Shown here one piece after another: positions 45,594-55,086 of a stretch of DNA of 64,000 nt. The notes beneath the pieces were generated by a model. It made no database searches, was not told the DNA's origin, and saw nothing but the letters and a program-made list of their open reading frames with translations. Made by a program: the position numbers and the translations under genes. The stretch comes from Rhodopirellula sp. SM50. Its GTDB lineage: Bacteria; Planctomycetota; Planctomycetia; Pirellulales; Pirellulaceae. The stretch lies in the NCBI RefSeq assembly GCF_002289565.1, contig NZ_NTFY01000072.1, positions 33,222 through 97,221 on the forward strand. Direction: 5' to 3'. Each line of letters starts with the position of its first letter. Position 1 is the first letter of the stretch.

Positions 45594-47713
45594 TTCCGTT
45601 CACCTCGCGGGTTGTTTTCTGCCTGCGTGTACCCGGCGCCTTGGTCGTCACCGGTACGTTGGATCGGTAGCCCGCTGCCGGTCATCAATCGGCTCCACTG
45701 GTCGTATCGCAATTCAGCTCCCGGCATGACGTCCACCTTTAACCGAGGCGACCAACGCGCACCGGGCGCCGCGGCCCCCCAACGTTCGATCCGATCTCGG
45801 ACCGACGTCGCCAATTGCAGCGTCGCCAGATTGACGCCGTCCGGTTCGATCAAAAACGTTTCGCTCTGGCGCATCCCGGCGTCGGGCAACAAAATGAAAC
45901 GATCGGCGTGAACTTGCAGCCGAACCGACCGGACGATCTCGTTGCCACGCGCCAACACGACACTGCTGGGCAGCGCCCAGTCGGCGCCGTTGCGCTGCAC
46001 CAACGAACCGGGCTTCCGTGATTTTGTTTGTTCGCTAGACGCAGGCTTCTGTTCGGCCGCATTCGCGGCTTGGCCGTCGGTCGGTTGACCGGCTTTCATG
46101 CGCTGTGAAACCTTGGGTTGATCCAACCGATTCATCCCCGTCGGCCCGCCGGCCATGGGACCGATCCCCGCCGGATTGTCGTGGGTTTGCGCACTCGGCT
46201 TGCCACTTGTCCGTTGTCGACCGCCGGAATCCGCGTTGCCATGCGCCAACATCGCCGATTGGGAATCGGCATCACCGCTGGACGGATTTTGCGATCCGAG
46301 TGCGTTTGCATCGGGGGTGTTCGGTTGGGGCCGGCTTTGATCCGGTGTTCCCGAGTTGGTGCCCGCGGCAATCTGGTCGACCGCCGTCATCGTGGCCTGA
46401 TTCAGATCGCCATCGGAATCCACCTCGGCAAACGAAGACGCGGAATCTTGCAGCTGCCGCTCCAGCCGTCGCTTGGCGGCCTCGGACGTGATCGGCGAGG
46501 GCTCTCCACCGCCGCTGCGACCATAGGTTCGAGTCGGAAACATGCGGTGGTCGCGGAAACCGCTTTGGCGGCCCTGACGATCCATCTGCGAAACCGAAAG
46601 ACGCGGCACCGGTTTGACAGGCTCGGGTGGTTGGACCGCATGTGAACCGACCGAGCCTGTTCCGCCTGACGGGCTTCCCGCCACCGCTGCTCGACCGGAC
46701 GGTGCCGGCGACTGCCCGCCGCCACTGACCGACGTTTGGCGGTCAAAGTTTCCGCCCGTTCCGCCGGGACCGGCCGGAGACCGGCTGCCCGCCCCACGGA
46801 TCGATCGCGCGATCGATTGTTGCGTCATCCGATCCAGCGCCTGGTTGATCGCATATTCCATCCGCTCCCGCATCGCCGGATCCGGGTTGGGGTAAGCGAG
46901 GTTGACGTCCGTCGGAACCAGTTCGTAGCCGAACTGATCGTCCCAATCCAACATCGCCGCGCGGGCGGCGTAATAGCTGTCGACGCCCTCGGGGCGAACC
47001 AACAACATGGGATAGGGCGGGATCGCGTCGCCGTATTGTTGCATCGCGTGATACCGTGCGGCACGAAGCGCGTCATCGAGCGGATTGGCCTGCCGCGATG
47101 TCTGCTCGAGTTGCGTCCGTGTGATCGCGACGCCTTCGGGCCATATCGTGACGCCCTTGCCGGTGCATTCCAAATAGATCGGCCGACGCTCGGTGCCGTT
47201 GGGGCCTTGGTGCGGGACGATGACGAAACGCGGCTTGGCGGTTTTAATTTCCTCACGCAACTTTTTCACGACCAACTGCTCTTTGACCAACTGTTCGTTC
47301 AACGATTTCAGTTCTTCGGCGGTCGCGGCCGACGGCGGATCGTCCGACATCGCCTGCTCCATCGCCTCCCCGATTTGCTTCAATCGCTGCCGGATGCGTC
47401 GCATGTGATCTTCGACGTGGGCCAACTGGTTGCGTCGGTCTTCCAGGTCACCGGTCTGTGCTTCGCGAAACGAAATCAATTCGCCCAAGCGAAATTCTTC
47501 TTCTTCGACCAACAGTTCGACGTCCCCCACGGTCAACTGCCCGGGAACGCGTGTGCGTTCTTGGGTCGCCGTCTCGGCGATCTGCTGCGCCGCGTCGGAG
47601 GTGTTTTGTGCCACCAGTGCCAACAACAGGATCAAGGTTCCCAGCGTGCAAACCAAGACGGCCAGGAACGGAAACAGCGTCGGCGAAAGGGTCTTTCGTC
47701 GCCGCGCGCTCAT
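45590..47713 (-). CDS. Large membrane-anchored protein of the Exb-like cluster
   Basis: 707 aa. One N-terminal membrane segment (FPFLAVLVCTLGTLILLLALV), resembling ExbD/TolR-type anchors. Coiled coil at about 80-160 (LVEEEEFRLGELISFREAQT). The middle (about 310-580) is low-complexity Ser/Gly/Gln/Pro rich, the C-terminal 120 residues are more structured (GADWALPSSVVLARGNEIVR). No enzyme motif recognised. ATGA overlaps on both sides (45590-45593 and 47710-47713) place it in a tight three-gene unit with the ExbB-like and ExbD-like genes. Confidence 0.7.
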   Translation of the reverse strand: MSARRRKTLSPTLFPFLAVLVCTLGTLILLLALVAQNTSDAAQQIAETATQERTRVPGQLTVGDVELLVEEEEFRLGELISFREAQTGDLEDRRNQLAHVEDHMRRIRQRLKQIGEAMEQAMSDDPPSAATAEELKSLNEQLVKEQLVVKKLREEIKTAKPRFVIVPHQGPNGTERRPIYLECTGKGVTIWPEGVAITRTQLEQTSRQANPLDDALRAARYHAMQQYGDAIPPYPMLLVRPEGVDSYYAARAAMLDWDDQFGYELVPTDVNLAYPNPDPAMRERMEYAINQALDRMTQQSIARSIRGAGSRSPAGPGGTGGNFDRQTSVSGGGQSPAPSGRAAVAGSPSGGTGSVGSHAVQPPEPVKPVPRLSVSQMDRQGRQSGFRDHRMFPTRTYGRSGGGEPSPITSEAAKRRLERQLQDSASSFAEVDSDGDLNQATMTAVDQIAAGTNSGTPDQSRPQPNTPDANALGSQNPSSGDADSQSAMLAHGNADSGGRQRTSGKPSAQTHDNPAGIGPMAGGPTGMNRLDQPKVSQRMKAGQPTDGQAANAAEQKPASSEQTKSRKPGSLVQRNGADWALPSSVVLARGNEIVRSVRLQVHADRFILLPDAGMRQSETFLIEPDGVNLATLQLATSVRDRIERWGAAAPGARWSPRLKVDVMPGAELRYDQWSRLMTGSGLPIQRTGDDQGAGYTQAENNPRGERK

Positions 47714-49140
47714 GCAGCCCGCCTCGAATCGTGCGTCGCGTTCGACTTGACCGCGGTCATTTCGCGAGCCAACACATCAACCGCCCGGGCCAACACGATC
47801 ATGGCATCGGCCATACCCTGTCCGGCTGCTGCGCCGATGTTGTCATCGATGCGACGGTTCGTTTCGTCCAGCAGGTTCAAGTTCGCCGCCAGCGTTTGCT
47901 GCAGGTTCAACACCGAACTGGCTTGCTCGCGGACCAACGCGGCCTGATCGACCTGGTCCAACATCATCGCCTGTTGTTTCGTCATCGCGTCCGCACCGGC
48001 AATGATCGTCTGTTGCCACGCGGAGAGTTGCGACTGCCACTTGTCGAATTGAATCCCAAGCTGTTCACGATTCCGCTGAGTCGAAAATTCCATCTGCCCG
48101 GCGTGATCACGCAGTGCGGGCACCAGCGTTTGTTCCACCGCATCGATGAAGCTTTGTGATTGGACGTTGTGGGCTTGTTGCCAGTAGCCTTGTGCTTCGT
48201 CAATCGTCTGACGCCACAACGTCGTCTGGTTGCTCAACGATTCCGCAACGGCCGCGCGGACGCCCTCGCACAACTGGGCCAACAATTCAAATTGATTGTC
48301 GGCGGCTTCGTCACCGGGCAGGTGCAGTCCGGTCAAGTAGCCGACGCGTTCGTCGATGGCGGCCAACAACTGTTGCTCGCTGCGTTCGACCGGGAACTGT
48401 AAAAAGATCGCGACGATCGACAGCACCAATCCCAACGCAGTGGTATCAAATGCGACGTACAAGCCGCTCTTCAAATTGTCGACCGCGGCGTTGCCGTTGG
48501 AAAAATCCAACCCGCCGAGGGTTTGCGTGATCCCGATCACGGTGCCCAAAAAACCCAGCATCGGAATCGCCCACACGATGATGCGGATCAGGGCGAAGGA
48601 GTCGTGGGCTGAATCGGCGTCCCGCGACGAAAGCTCGCGCAAGTCGTCGGCCAAATGCTTCGTCGTTCCGCGGCCGGATTGCCGCATCAAGACCTCGCGG
48701 AGACGAACGACCAGCTGAGACCGACCGATGTCGCGCGGCAGCTTGGCCAGATTGCTCGACCATGCTTGGGCGACAAACCCCGCGTCGTGGCGATCACGAA
48801 ACTGTTGGGTCGGCGAATCGGTTTCTCGCCGCGGTGCCAACGCCGCGTCATCGGCGCGGCGCAACAGCAACCATTGCCGACGCGTCGCCCATGACTTGAG
48901 CGACAAGATGGAAACAGCGACACAGAACAAAATGGTCGCTGCGATGGCAACGGGGTGGCCGAGGAAGTAGCGTTCCAGCGCGGCCCACTGGGTGACGTAA
49001 ATCACCGCGTAGAACACGCCCGCCAAAACGCCCCCACCGGCGACCGCGACGATCCCGCTGAGCCGGTCGCGGTGATCCGCAACACGACTGTCCTGGTTGC
49101 TATCAAATTTGCCTGCGTTTTGCGATTCAGTCTTGCTCAC
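47710..49140 (-). CDS. MotA/TolQ/ExbB proton-channel family protein, 476 aa
   Basis: Four hydrophobic segments: about 22-45, 60-80, 192-212 (RIIVWAIPMLGFLGTVIGIT) and 240-260 (GLYVAFDTTALGLVLSIVAI). The last two with GTVxGI and the conserved TALGLVLS form the ExbB/TolQ core. A 200-residue C-terminal coiled-coil tail (QQAHNVQSQSFIDAVEQTLV) is unusual. GTG 49140 is chosen for AAGGA seven bases upstream. First gene of the downstream three-gene unit. Confidence 0.82.
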   Translation of the reverse strand: MSKTESQNAGKFDSNQDSRVADHRDRLSGIVAVAGGGVLAGVFYAVIYVTQWAALERYFLGHPVAIAATILFCVAVSILSLKSWATRRQWLLLRRADDAALAPRRETDSPTQQFRDRHDAGFVAQAWSSNLAKLPRDIGRSQLVVRLREVLMRQSGRGTTKHLADDLRELSSRDADSAHDSFALIRIIVWAIPMLGFLGTVIGITQTLGGLDFSNGNAAVDNLKSGLYVAFDTTALGLVLSIVAIFLQFPVERSEQQLLAAIDERVGYLTGLHLPGDEAADNQFELLAQLCEGVRAAVAESLSNQTTLWRQTIDEAQGYWQQAHNVQSQSFIDAVEQTLVPALRDHAGQMEFSTQRNREQLGIQFDKWQSQLSAWQQTIIAGADAMTKQQAMMLDQVDQAALVREQASSVLNLQQTLAANLNLLDETNRRIDDNIGAAAGQGMADAMIVLARAVDVLAREMTAVKSNATHDSRRAA

Positions 49141-49284
49141 GCCAGCGTCCTTGCCGGTTCGAGGGGTCAAAATGTTGCACCGGTGTCCAAGCACAATCCT
49201 TACCACCCCATCGTCTTTCCCCTCAGGTCAACTTCACCCAATCCACAGAATTCAACACCGCCCCAACCGTGGCGCAAGCAATCC

Positions 49285-49372
49285 GTGGCGTACGCTTCCA
49301 GCTTGCGAACCGTGGCCTGAGCTTCCAGCTTGCGAGCAGCCTGTCTGGCAAGCTGGAAGCTTACCCCACTTT
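49285..49372. repeat. Repeat of the AAGCTTCCAGCTT family
   Basis: Two direct GTGGC-(N)-GCTTCCAGCTTGCG units and one inverted arm GGCAAGCTGGAAGCTTACCC, related to 7395-7475. Lies in the gap upstream of the ExbB-like gene. Confidence 0.8.
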
Positions 49373-49393
49373 GGCAAGCCGGAAACTTGGCCA

Positions 49394-50080
49394 CTACTGA
49401 ATCCGTTTCCCTTCGACATAAACGTATGTCTTCTGGCCGGTCTCCAGGCCGTTGAGCCCGAACGGATCGATGGTCGTCACCTTGCCTTCTGACGCCTTTG
49501 CTTTCACTTCGTACACCATCAAAACCGTCGCTGCGGACTTGATCGGGACGTGTTCTTCATGGTGCCACTGCTGGACGGGCAGACAAACAAACGCCGGTTT
49601 CCCCGGCGTGGGCTCGGGCAGCGCCAGCGAATCGACGTTGGCGATTCGAAACGCGAGGAAATGATTCAGCGATTCGGGGATGTCGGCCGGCGGTCCGTCC
49701 TGGATCGTCTGAGCCGGAATCAAATAGAACGCCGGCGGCCCCAGCATGACCGAAAACGTCTCCGATCCGCTGTAGGCGTCGCGGACTTCAAGCCGCTTGA
49801 CCGCTTCGGGTTCCGGTTTGCGGATCTCGTACCAATTCAAATAGCTCGGTGTTTCGTCTTGGACCGCTTCCTGGGGCGCCGAATAGAATTTTGGCCCGCG
49901 AAAATTCACCCAGCGTCGCTCGGCATCCAGCGGTGTTTTGAGTTCCAAACCGTGCAGCACAGGGTTGGACGCCGTGACCGCGACGACGTCGTGCGGCGAG
50001 GCGGCGTCACCGCGTGACATCATCGCGAGACAGACCAAGACGACGGCGGGGACAACGATGCAACGGAGTCGGGGTTTCAT
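49394..50080 (-). CDS. Secreted protein of unknown function in the Exb-like cluster
   Basis: 228 aa. Signal peptide IVVPAVVLVCLAMMSRGDAA. The mature part is beta-rich with two similar segments (GLELKTPLDAERRWVNFRGP, LEVRDAYSGSETFSVMLGPP) and a C-terminal FGLNGLETGQKTYVYVEGKR. I do not recognise a family. Same strand as the surrounding cluster. Confidence 0.65.
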   Translation of the reverse strand: MKPRLRCIVVPAVVLVCLAMMSRGDAASPHDVVAVTASNPVLHGLELKTPLDAERRWVNFRGPKFYSAPQEAVQDETPSYLNWYEIRKPEPEAVKRLEVRDAYSGSETFSVMLGPPAFYLIPAQTIQDGPPADIPESLNHFLAFRIANVDSLALPEPTPGKPAFVCLPVQQWHHEEHVPIKSAATVLMVYEVKAKASEGKVTTIDPFGLNGLETGQKTYVYVEGKRIQ

Positions 50081-50614
50081 GGCAGGGCGATCGAATGCGG
50101 AGGAGGCGCGTTGTAACGAATGCTGTATTCTCCCACGTGGTCTAGTCCATTGCCTAAATCAGATTCGGCACTGCAGGAGTTAGCGCCAGCGGCGCGAGCG
50201 GGACGTCGATTTAGTCGGGATCTGGTGAGCCGCTGGCCGTAAGGCCTCGGGCCACGTCGCAGTGCCCGGCCGCTTACGCGTCGCGGCTCACAAAATCGAC
50301 AACCCGCGAGCCGTCCGGTTTCAGCGTGAAAAACCGGAGGGCTCGCATCCTACCGCTAAATCGAGAAGCGACTTATCCCCAAATGGCCACCCTCTCCCCC
50401 GAACAAGCCTCTATGCTGAGCCCCTCACCCCCAACCCCTCTCCCCCGATTCCTGACTCGCTTAGGCTCGCCAGGAATCGGGGGAGAGGGGAGCCAGGATG
50501 ATTTATGTTTCCTTCTCGATTTAGCGGTATTGTGCTCGCGCCCTGCCGCTAACCAAAACACGCCGCTGGGCGTGAAAGCGTCTCCGCCGTCCGTCACTCC
50601 TTGGCCGCTGTGTC
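50081..50614. repeat. Repeat-rich intergenic region
   Basis: Contains GCGAGCC-(G)TCCGGT with its inverse ACCGGAGGGCTCGC (50308-50347, the family of 22862-22930), a long CCCCTCTCCCCCGATTCCTG palindrome (about 50437-50492), and TTAGCGGTA pieces. No gene. Confidence 0.75.
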
Positions 50615-53365
50615 TCACTTGGCCGCTGTGTCTTCATAGATCGGCAGATGCCGGTAGTAGACTTCCAGGTTCAACAGGTTCATGGTCGTCACGTAGACCC
50701 GGCCGGCGTGGGCGCTCCAGCGGTCGGGGATCGGCAATTCGGGGTCCCAGGAACCCGCTTCCGGCCCGACCTTGATCTGCGTTTCCAGCAACAACGGGTT
50801 GAGGTGCCGGTTCCAGCGATCCCAGTAATCGCCGCCCATGTGAAACATGAACTGCGTGGCGTAGTACCAATAGTATCCGTCGCGCAAGGGGCGGCGTCGC
50901 TCACCGAGTTGGGGCGGATATTTCAGCAAGTATTCGGCGGCCGACTGCATCGCCGGCTGCTCTCGGCTCCAACCGTTGTACATCCGCATCAGCATGCCGA
51001 CGGCGGTCATCGTCGGTGTCGGCAAGCGTCCGTGCCGCTGCTGGGGCGTGTCGGGGGCGAACGGGTTGTATCGATATCGATCCAAACGGTCCGAGCCCTC
51101 TTCGCGCGCCAACGACAACCACAAGTCGATTCCGTCGTAGGCATCCTGTGACACTTGCAGCCCCGACAGGTCACCGCTTTTGAGCGCCATCATCATCCAT
51201 CCGGTCACGCTGGTGTCGCTGCTGACTTGGGGCGAATAGCGCCAACCGCCGCGGGTGCGATGCTGGGTGGCGATGATGTAATCCAAGGCTTCTTGGGCAC
51301 CCTGCCGGAGTTCACGATCCTGCGTCATTCCATAGGCTTCACAGAGCGATAACGCGGCGATCCCGTGACTGTAAAACATCACGTTGCGGTCGCTCATTTC
51401 GTTTTCGCTGCGATACAGGTTTCCGCTGGTGCGTTGGTTGTCCAGCAAGAACTTGAGCCCCTTGCTGACGGTGCCGGCGTACTGGTGTTGGGTGTGAGTG
51501 TAGCCGGCGCCTTGGAATGCCAACAAACACAATCCGGTCGCGGCGGTGTCGCTGCGCAACAAGACTCGATCGCCATGCCCCTGCAACGACCAACTGCCGT
51601 CTTCGTTTTGGATACTTGCCAGATACGCCAACCCGCGTTCGATGGCTTCTTCGGTCGCCGGACCGCCCATCCCAGGCGCACTCGACGCCGCACCGCCACT
51701 GGTTCGCATCACGCGTCGCGAAAAGGATTCCACCGCCGCGATCTTGGTGCCTGCCGGCGTAGCCGGACCGCCGACTTGACGTCGCGGCCTGGCCTCTCGG
51801 GGCAGTTCCATGACCGCGATTTCCGGCTGCACGTCACTGGGCAGCAAACCGGCCTGCGGTGCCGGCGTGTTGCTGATCCCGACGGGACCGAGATCGGCCA
51901 ATAGATCCAGCGCCATGCCGGGCGCACCGGCCGGGGCCAAATCGGTCGCTGCCGCGCCGCCGATTTCGGTTTCGCGGCGGACCGCCGGATCCGAGGCTCC
52001 CAACCGATCATCCAGTTGATCCGACATGGCCGAACCGGCGATGCCCGCGGCGCTGGCGGGCACCGATTCGGCGGGGTTGATCGATCCCATCGGTGACGTT
52101 CCCCGCGTCACGTTCATGCGACGCGCTCGCCCGGGGGCTCGCGTAGCCGGCCCGGCATTGACGTTGGGCGCACCGGCCGCGGCCGACAGCGTGCTCCGCG
52201 CGACCGTTGCTCCACCGGTCGGACTCGGATCGGTCGTTTCGGCCATGAAGCTCGGCGCGGGGCCGTCGGTGATCTGTGCCCCCGTCGTCTCGCCACGGCG
52301 ATCGGTGGGAATGTCCGTCGGGGCCAGCATCATCGACGCATCGTCGCTGGTCCGCGCGATCGAGACGACGACCGGCGCCGGTGCGGCACCGGCGACCGCC
52401 GAGGGCTTGGCGATGGTTCGCGAACGCCGGGCGCGCTGCAGCCCCGCGTCGCCGATCGTCGGCATTGATTCAAGCGCACTCAAGGACGCGGCCGAAGGCG
52501 TCGACTGGGTCGCCCGGATCGATTCGCTCGGCTGCGGCGCGACGGCCGGCATGTCCAGGCGTGCCGGCGCCTGACGCGCTGACTGCGGCGACGCACGGTC
52601 GGCCAGTTGACGCTCGGCCGGTGCGGCCTGCACGGGGCGTAACGTGTCCGGGGATTCCGACGGCACATCGATCGGTTCGGATCGAGGATTGGGTGCCGAC
52701 TGATTGTTTTGTCGCCGCGCCAATTTGCCCGGCGAGTCGGCCGGCATCGGCGCGGCCGCACTGGGCTGACTCCGCTCCATCAGATACTTCTGCATCGGCT
52801 GGTTTTCCGGTTGCCGAGGCTTGGGGACTTCCAAGCGTGGCTGGGAACGCTCCACCGGTGGCAGTTGTCGCTGTTCCTTGGGAATCTCTCGCGACTTGGT
52901 TTCCGCATCGACCGGCTTGGACCAATCCGGTGTTTCTTTTGATTCCTTCGGAGCCTGGAAGATGTGTTCGGGGATGGTCTTTCGAATCGGCGTGCGTTCG
53001 CGTTTTTCTCCCTTGGATGCCAGGGGTTGGTAGGCCGCGAAGACGACGTAATGAATCGCAAAAATCAACAGCAACAGGTGAACCGAGATGCTGAACAGCA
53101 AGCCCAGCAGAATCGCTTTCCGCAAGAAGCGAGAGGTGATCGCACGCAAGACCAACGACAGAATCACCGCCACGCAAACGATCGCGACCAGATACGTCGT
53201 CGCGTTGTAGAGCAAGCGGGGATCGTCAAACCGGAACGGCGTGGCGATCAGAAACAACACCAACCCGGCCAACGTGACGACCGACAAGTCCAGCGGCCAC
53301 ATCCGCGGCGAATCCGCCGGTGTGCTGTCGACAAGTGGACGGTCATAGTCGGAATCAAAATGCAA
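50615..53365 (-). CDS. Membrane-anchored squalene-cyclase-repeat protein, 916 aa
   Basis: Three membrane segments in the first 115 residues (LSVVTLAGLVLFLIATPF; TTYLVAIVCVAVILSLVL; AILLGLLFSISVHLLLLIFA). A 450-residue Pro/Ala/Ser-rich linker follows (about 120-570). The C-terminal 330 residues are prenyltransferase/squalene-oxidase repeats: EDGSWSLQGHG, RGGWRYSP, SDTSVTGWMMMALKSGDLSG, ending TTMNLLNLEVYYRHLPIY. The DXDD acid of hopene cyclases is not evident. Homologous at its end to the Tat-exported protein at 5340-6401. A scaffold or binding role on the outer face is inference. Follows the exbD gene in the cluster. Confidence 0.78.
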   Translation of the reverse strand: MHFDSDYDRPLVDSTPADSPRMWPLDLSVVTLAGLVLFLIATPFRFDDPRLLYNATTYLVAIVCVAVILSLVLRAITSRFLRKAILLGLLFSISVHLLLLIFAIHYVVFAAYQPLASKGEKRERTPIRKTIPEHIFQAPKESKETPDWSKPVDAETKSREIPKEQRQLPPVERSQPRLEVPKPRQPENQPMQKYLMERSQPSAAAPMPADSPGKLARRQNNQSAPNPRSEPIDVPSESPDTLRPVQAAPAERQLADRASPQSARQAPARLDMPAVAPQPSESIRATQSTPSAASLSALESMPTIGDAGLQRARRSRTIAKPSAVAGAAPAPVVVSIARTSDDASMMLAPTDIPTDRRGETTGAQITDGPAPSFMAETTDPSPTGGATVARSTLSAAAGAPNVNAGPATRAPGRARRMNVTRGTSPMGSINPAESVPASAAGIAGSAMSDQLDDRLGASDPAVRRETEIGGAAATDLAPAGAPGMALDLLADLGPVGISNTPAPQAGLLPSDVQPEIAVMELPREARPRRQVGGPATPAGTKIAAVESFSRRVMRTSGGAASSAPGMGGPATEEAIERGLAYLASIQNEDGSWSLQGHGDRVLLRSDTAATGLCLLAFQGAGYTHTQHQYAGTVSKGLKFLLDNQRTSGNLYRSENEMSDRNVMFYSHGIAALSLCEAYGMTQDRELRQGAQEALDYIIATQHRTRGGWRYSPQVSSDTSVTGWMMMALKSGDLSGLQVSQDAYDGIDLWLSLAREEGSDRLDRYRYNPFAPDTPQQRHGRLPTPTMTAVGMLMRMYNGWSREQPAMQSAAEYLLKYPPQLGERRRPLRDGYYWYYATQFMFHMGGDYWDRWNRHLNPLLLETQIKVGPEAGSWDPELPIPDRWSAHAGRVYVTTMNLLNLEVYYRHLPIYEDTAAK

Positions 53366-53385
53366 ATCAAACGTCCTGGGGGAAG

Positions 53386-53628
53386 TTAGCTGTTAGCTGT
53401 TGGCAGGTTTCAGGTTTCAGGTTTCAGGTTTCAGGTTTCAGGTTTCAGGTTTCAGGTTGGGATTTCAGTACTGAGTACTGGGTACTGGGTACTGGGTACT
53501 GAGCACTGAGCACTGAGTACTGGGTACTGGGTACTGGGTACTGAGTACTGAGTACTGAGTACTGAGCACTGAGTACTGAGTACTGAGTACTGAGTACTGA
53601 GTACTGAGCACTGAGTACTGAGTACTAA
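53386..53628. repeat. Three adjacent heptanucleotide arrays
   Basis: GTTAGCT twice (53386-53400), CAGGTTT about 8 copies (53404-53457), then ACTGAGT with ACTGGGT and ACTGAGC variants, about 22 copies (53468-53626). All have period 7. They fill the gap between exbD (ends 53636) and the 916-aa gene (starts 53365). Confidence 0.95.
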
Positions 53629-53635
53629 CTGCTCC

Positions 53636-54061
53636 CTACTCCCCCTCGGGTCCTTCTTGTGTTGTCACGGAATAGTCGCTGATGCCGCTGCGGTTGCAGA
53701 CATCCATCACGCTGACGACGGGTTGGAACGACGTTCCTCGGTCGGCCCGGATCACGGCGGATTGGTTGGTCGGGTTGGACGCCACGCTCGCTTTGAGCAA
53801 TTTCTCTAGATCGGCTAACGACGTCGCTTGTCCGCGCAGATAGATTTCACCGGCCTGGTCGATATCGATCACGATTTCACGGGGCTTGCCGATCATCGGG
53901 ACCGCACTGGTCGCCGTCGGCAAAACGATATCCAAACGCCGCTCTTCCTCTTCGAACTCGCTGGTGACCAGAAAGAAAATCAGCAGCAGAAACACCACGT
54001 CGATCAGCGGGGTCAGACTGAGCGTCCCGGCGACGCTGGAGCGTTTGATTTGAACGGCCAT
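53636..54061 (-). CDS. ExbD/TolR biopolymer transport protein
   Basis: 141 aa. The single membrane segment reads LTPLIDVVFLLLIFFLVTSE with the proton-carrying Asp of ExbD/TolR. The periplasmic domain follows (IVIDIDQAGEIYLRGQATSL, SAVIRADRGTSFQPVVSVMD). Standard length. Starts 4 bases after the ExbB gene and works with it as a proton channel. Confidence 0.92.
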   Translation of the reverse strand: MAVQIKRSSVAGTLSLTPLIDVVFLLLIFFLVTSEFEEEERRLDIVLPTATSAVPMIGKPREIVIDIDQAGEIYLRGQATSLADLEKLLKASVASNPTNQSAVIRADRGTSFQPVVSVMDVCNRSGISDYSVTTQEGPEGE

Positions 54062-54064
54062 CGT

Positions 54065-55084
54065 TCAACTCGCCTTGGCTTGGTTGCCGGACTCCGCCAC
54101 GCCCGCAGACGATGTCGTGTGTGGGGGCGGGGGAGGGGAGGGCGGGGGAGGCGTGACGGCGTTGCCCGGTGAATCGACGTATTGGATCGGGAGCAGCGTG
54201 CCGTCGGAATCCAGCCGCTGACGGCCGTCAAAGCGGGCCAAGCCGGGCGCCAAGTCAAACACCAGTTGTTCGATGCTGTGAAACAGTTTGGCGATCCGGT
54301 TTTCCAAATACTGGGCAAAGATCGCCGCGGGGATCGCAACCACCAATCCCGCCAGGGTCGTCACCAGCGCCGTGTAGATCCCCTCGGAGAGTTGTTCGCT
54401 GCGGGAACGATCGGCCGACAGCGAAGTCGATTCGTGGAACGCGACGATCATGCCCCAGACCGTTCCCAGCAATCCCATCAGCGGCGTCGCGGCGGCGGCA
54501 AGCGTCAACCAGCGGACCGGCGACGCATAGCGATCGGCTTCCCGTCCGATCGTCTCGGTGGCGGTGCGTTCAATCTCACCGAGCGGTTGACCGGTTCGCA
54601 TCAACATCGCTCCGACGATGCTGGCCGTCGGCGACGGATGCTGTAAACACGCCTGGTAGGCGGCTGGCGGATCAAACGATTCGACCGGATCGGCCAGCCG
54701 ACGGAGTTCACGGACGAGACGCCGCGGCATGACTTTACCGCGCCGCAGACTGAGCAGCCGTTCGACGGCCAGCGTCACGACCAACAGACTCATCAATCCG
54801 ATCGGAATCATGAACCGTCCGCCGCGGAGGATCAGCGACAACATGTCGATGCCCGTCGGTTCGGCGACCGGCGGAGGTTCCTCGGACGCGATTTCGGCAT
54901 TCATGACCGCTTGGATGTCGGCGGCATTGATCGGCGGTTCGGGCTCCGCTTGAGCCCACGCCTGGGGCGAGTCGGCCAACCCGCACAGCCAGCCCGCGCA
55001 CAAGACCACACCCAGACAGATCAACGCGATGCGTTTTTGCGTCGCGCGCTCCTGTCGATTCGGGTTTATCGGATAGGAAGTCAC
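54065..55084 (-). CDS. MotA/TolQ/ExbB proton-channel protein
   Basis: 339 aa from GTG 55084, three bases after the stop of the TPR gene. Signal-like or first hydrophobic segment (IALICLGVVLCAGWLCGLAD), then ExbB core: GGRFMIPIGLMSLLVVTLAV, AAAATPLMGLLGTVWGMIVA and IYTALVTTLAGLVVAIPAAI. Pro-rich C-terminal tail (TPPPPSPPPPPHTTS). Supplies the motor half of an Exb/Tol-type system together with the downstream exbD. The N-terminus before 55084 overlaps the TPR gene and is not used. Confidence 0.9.
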   Translation of the reverse strand: MTSYPINPNRQERATQKRIALICLGVVLCAGWLCGLADSPQAWAQAEPEPPINAADIQAVMNAEIASEEPPPVAEPTGIDMLSLILRGGRFMIPIGLMSLLVVTLAVERLLSLRRGKVMPRRLVRELRRLADPVESFDPPAAYQACLQHPSPTASIVGAMLMRTGQPLGEIERTATETIGREADRYASPVRWLTLAAAATPLMGLLGTVWGMIVAFHESTSLSADRSRSEQLSEGIYTALVTTLAGLVVAIPAAIFAQYLENRIAKLFHSIEQLVFDLAPGLARFDGRQRLDSDGTLLPIQYVDSPGNAVTPPPPSPPPPPHTTSSAGVAESGNQAKAS

Positions 55085-55086
55085 GA

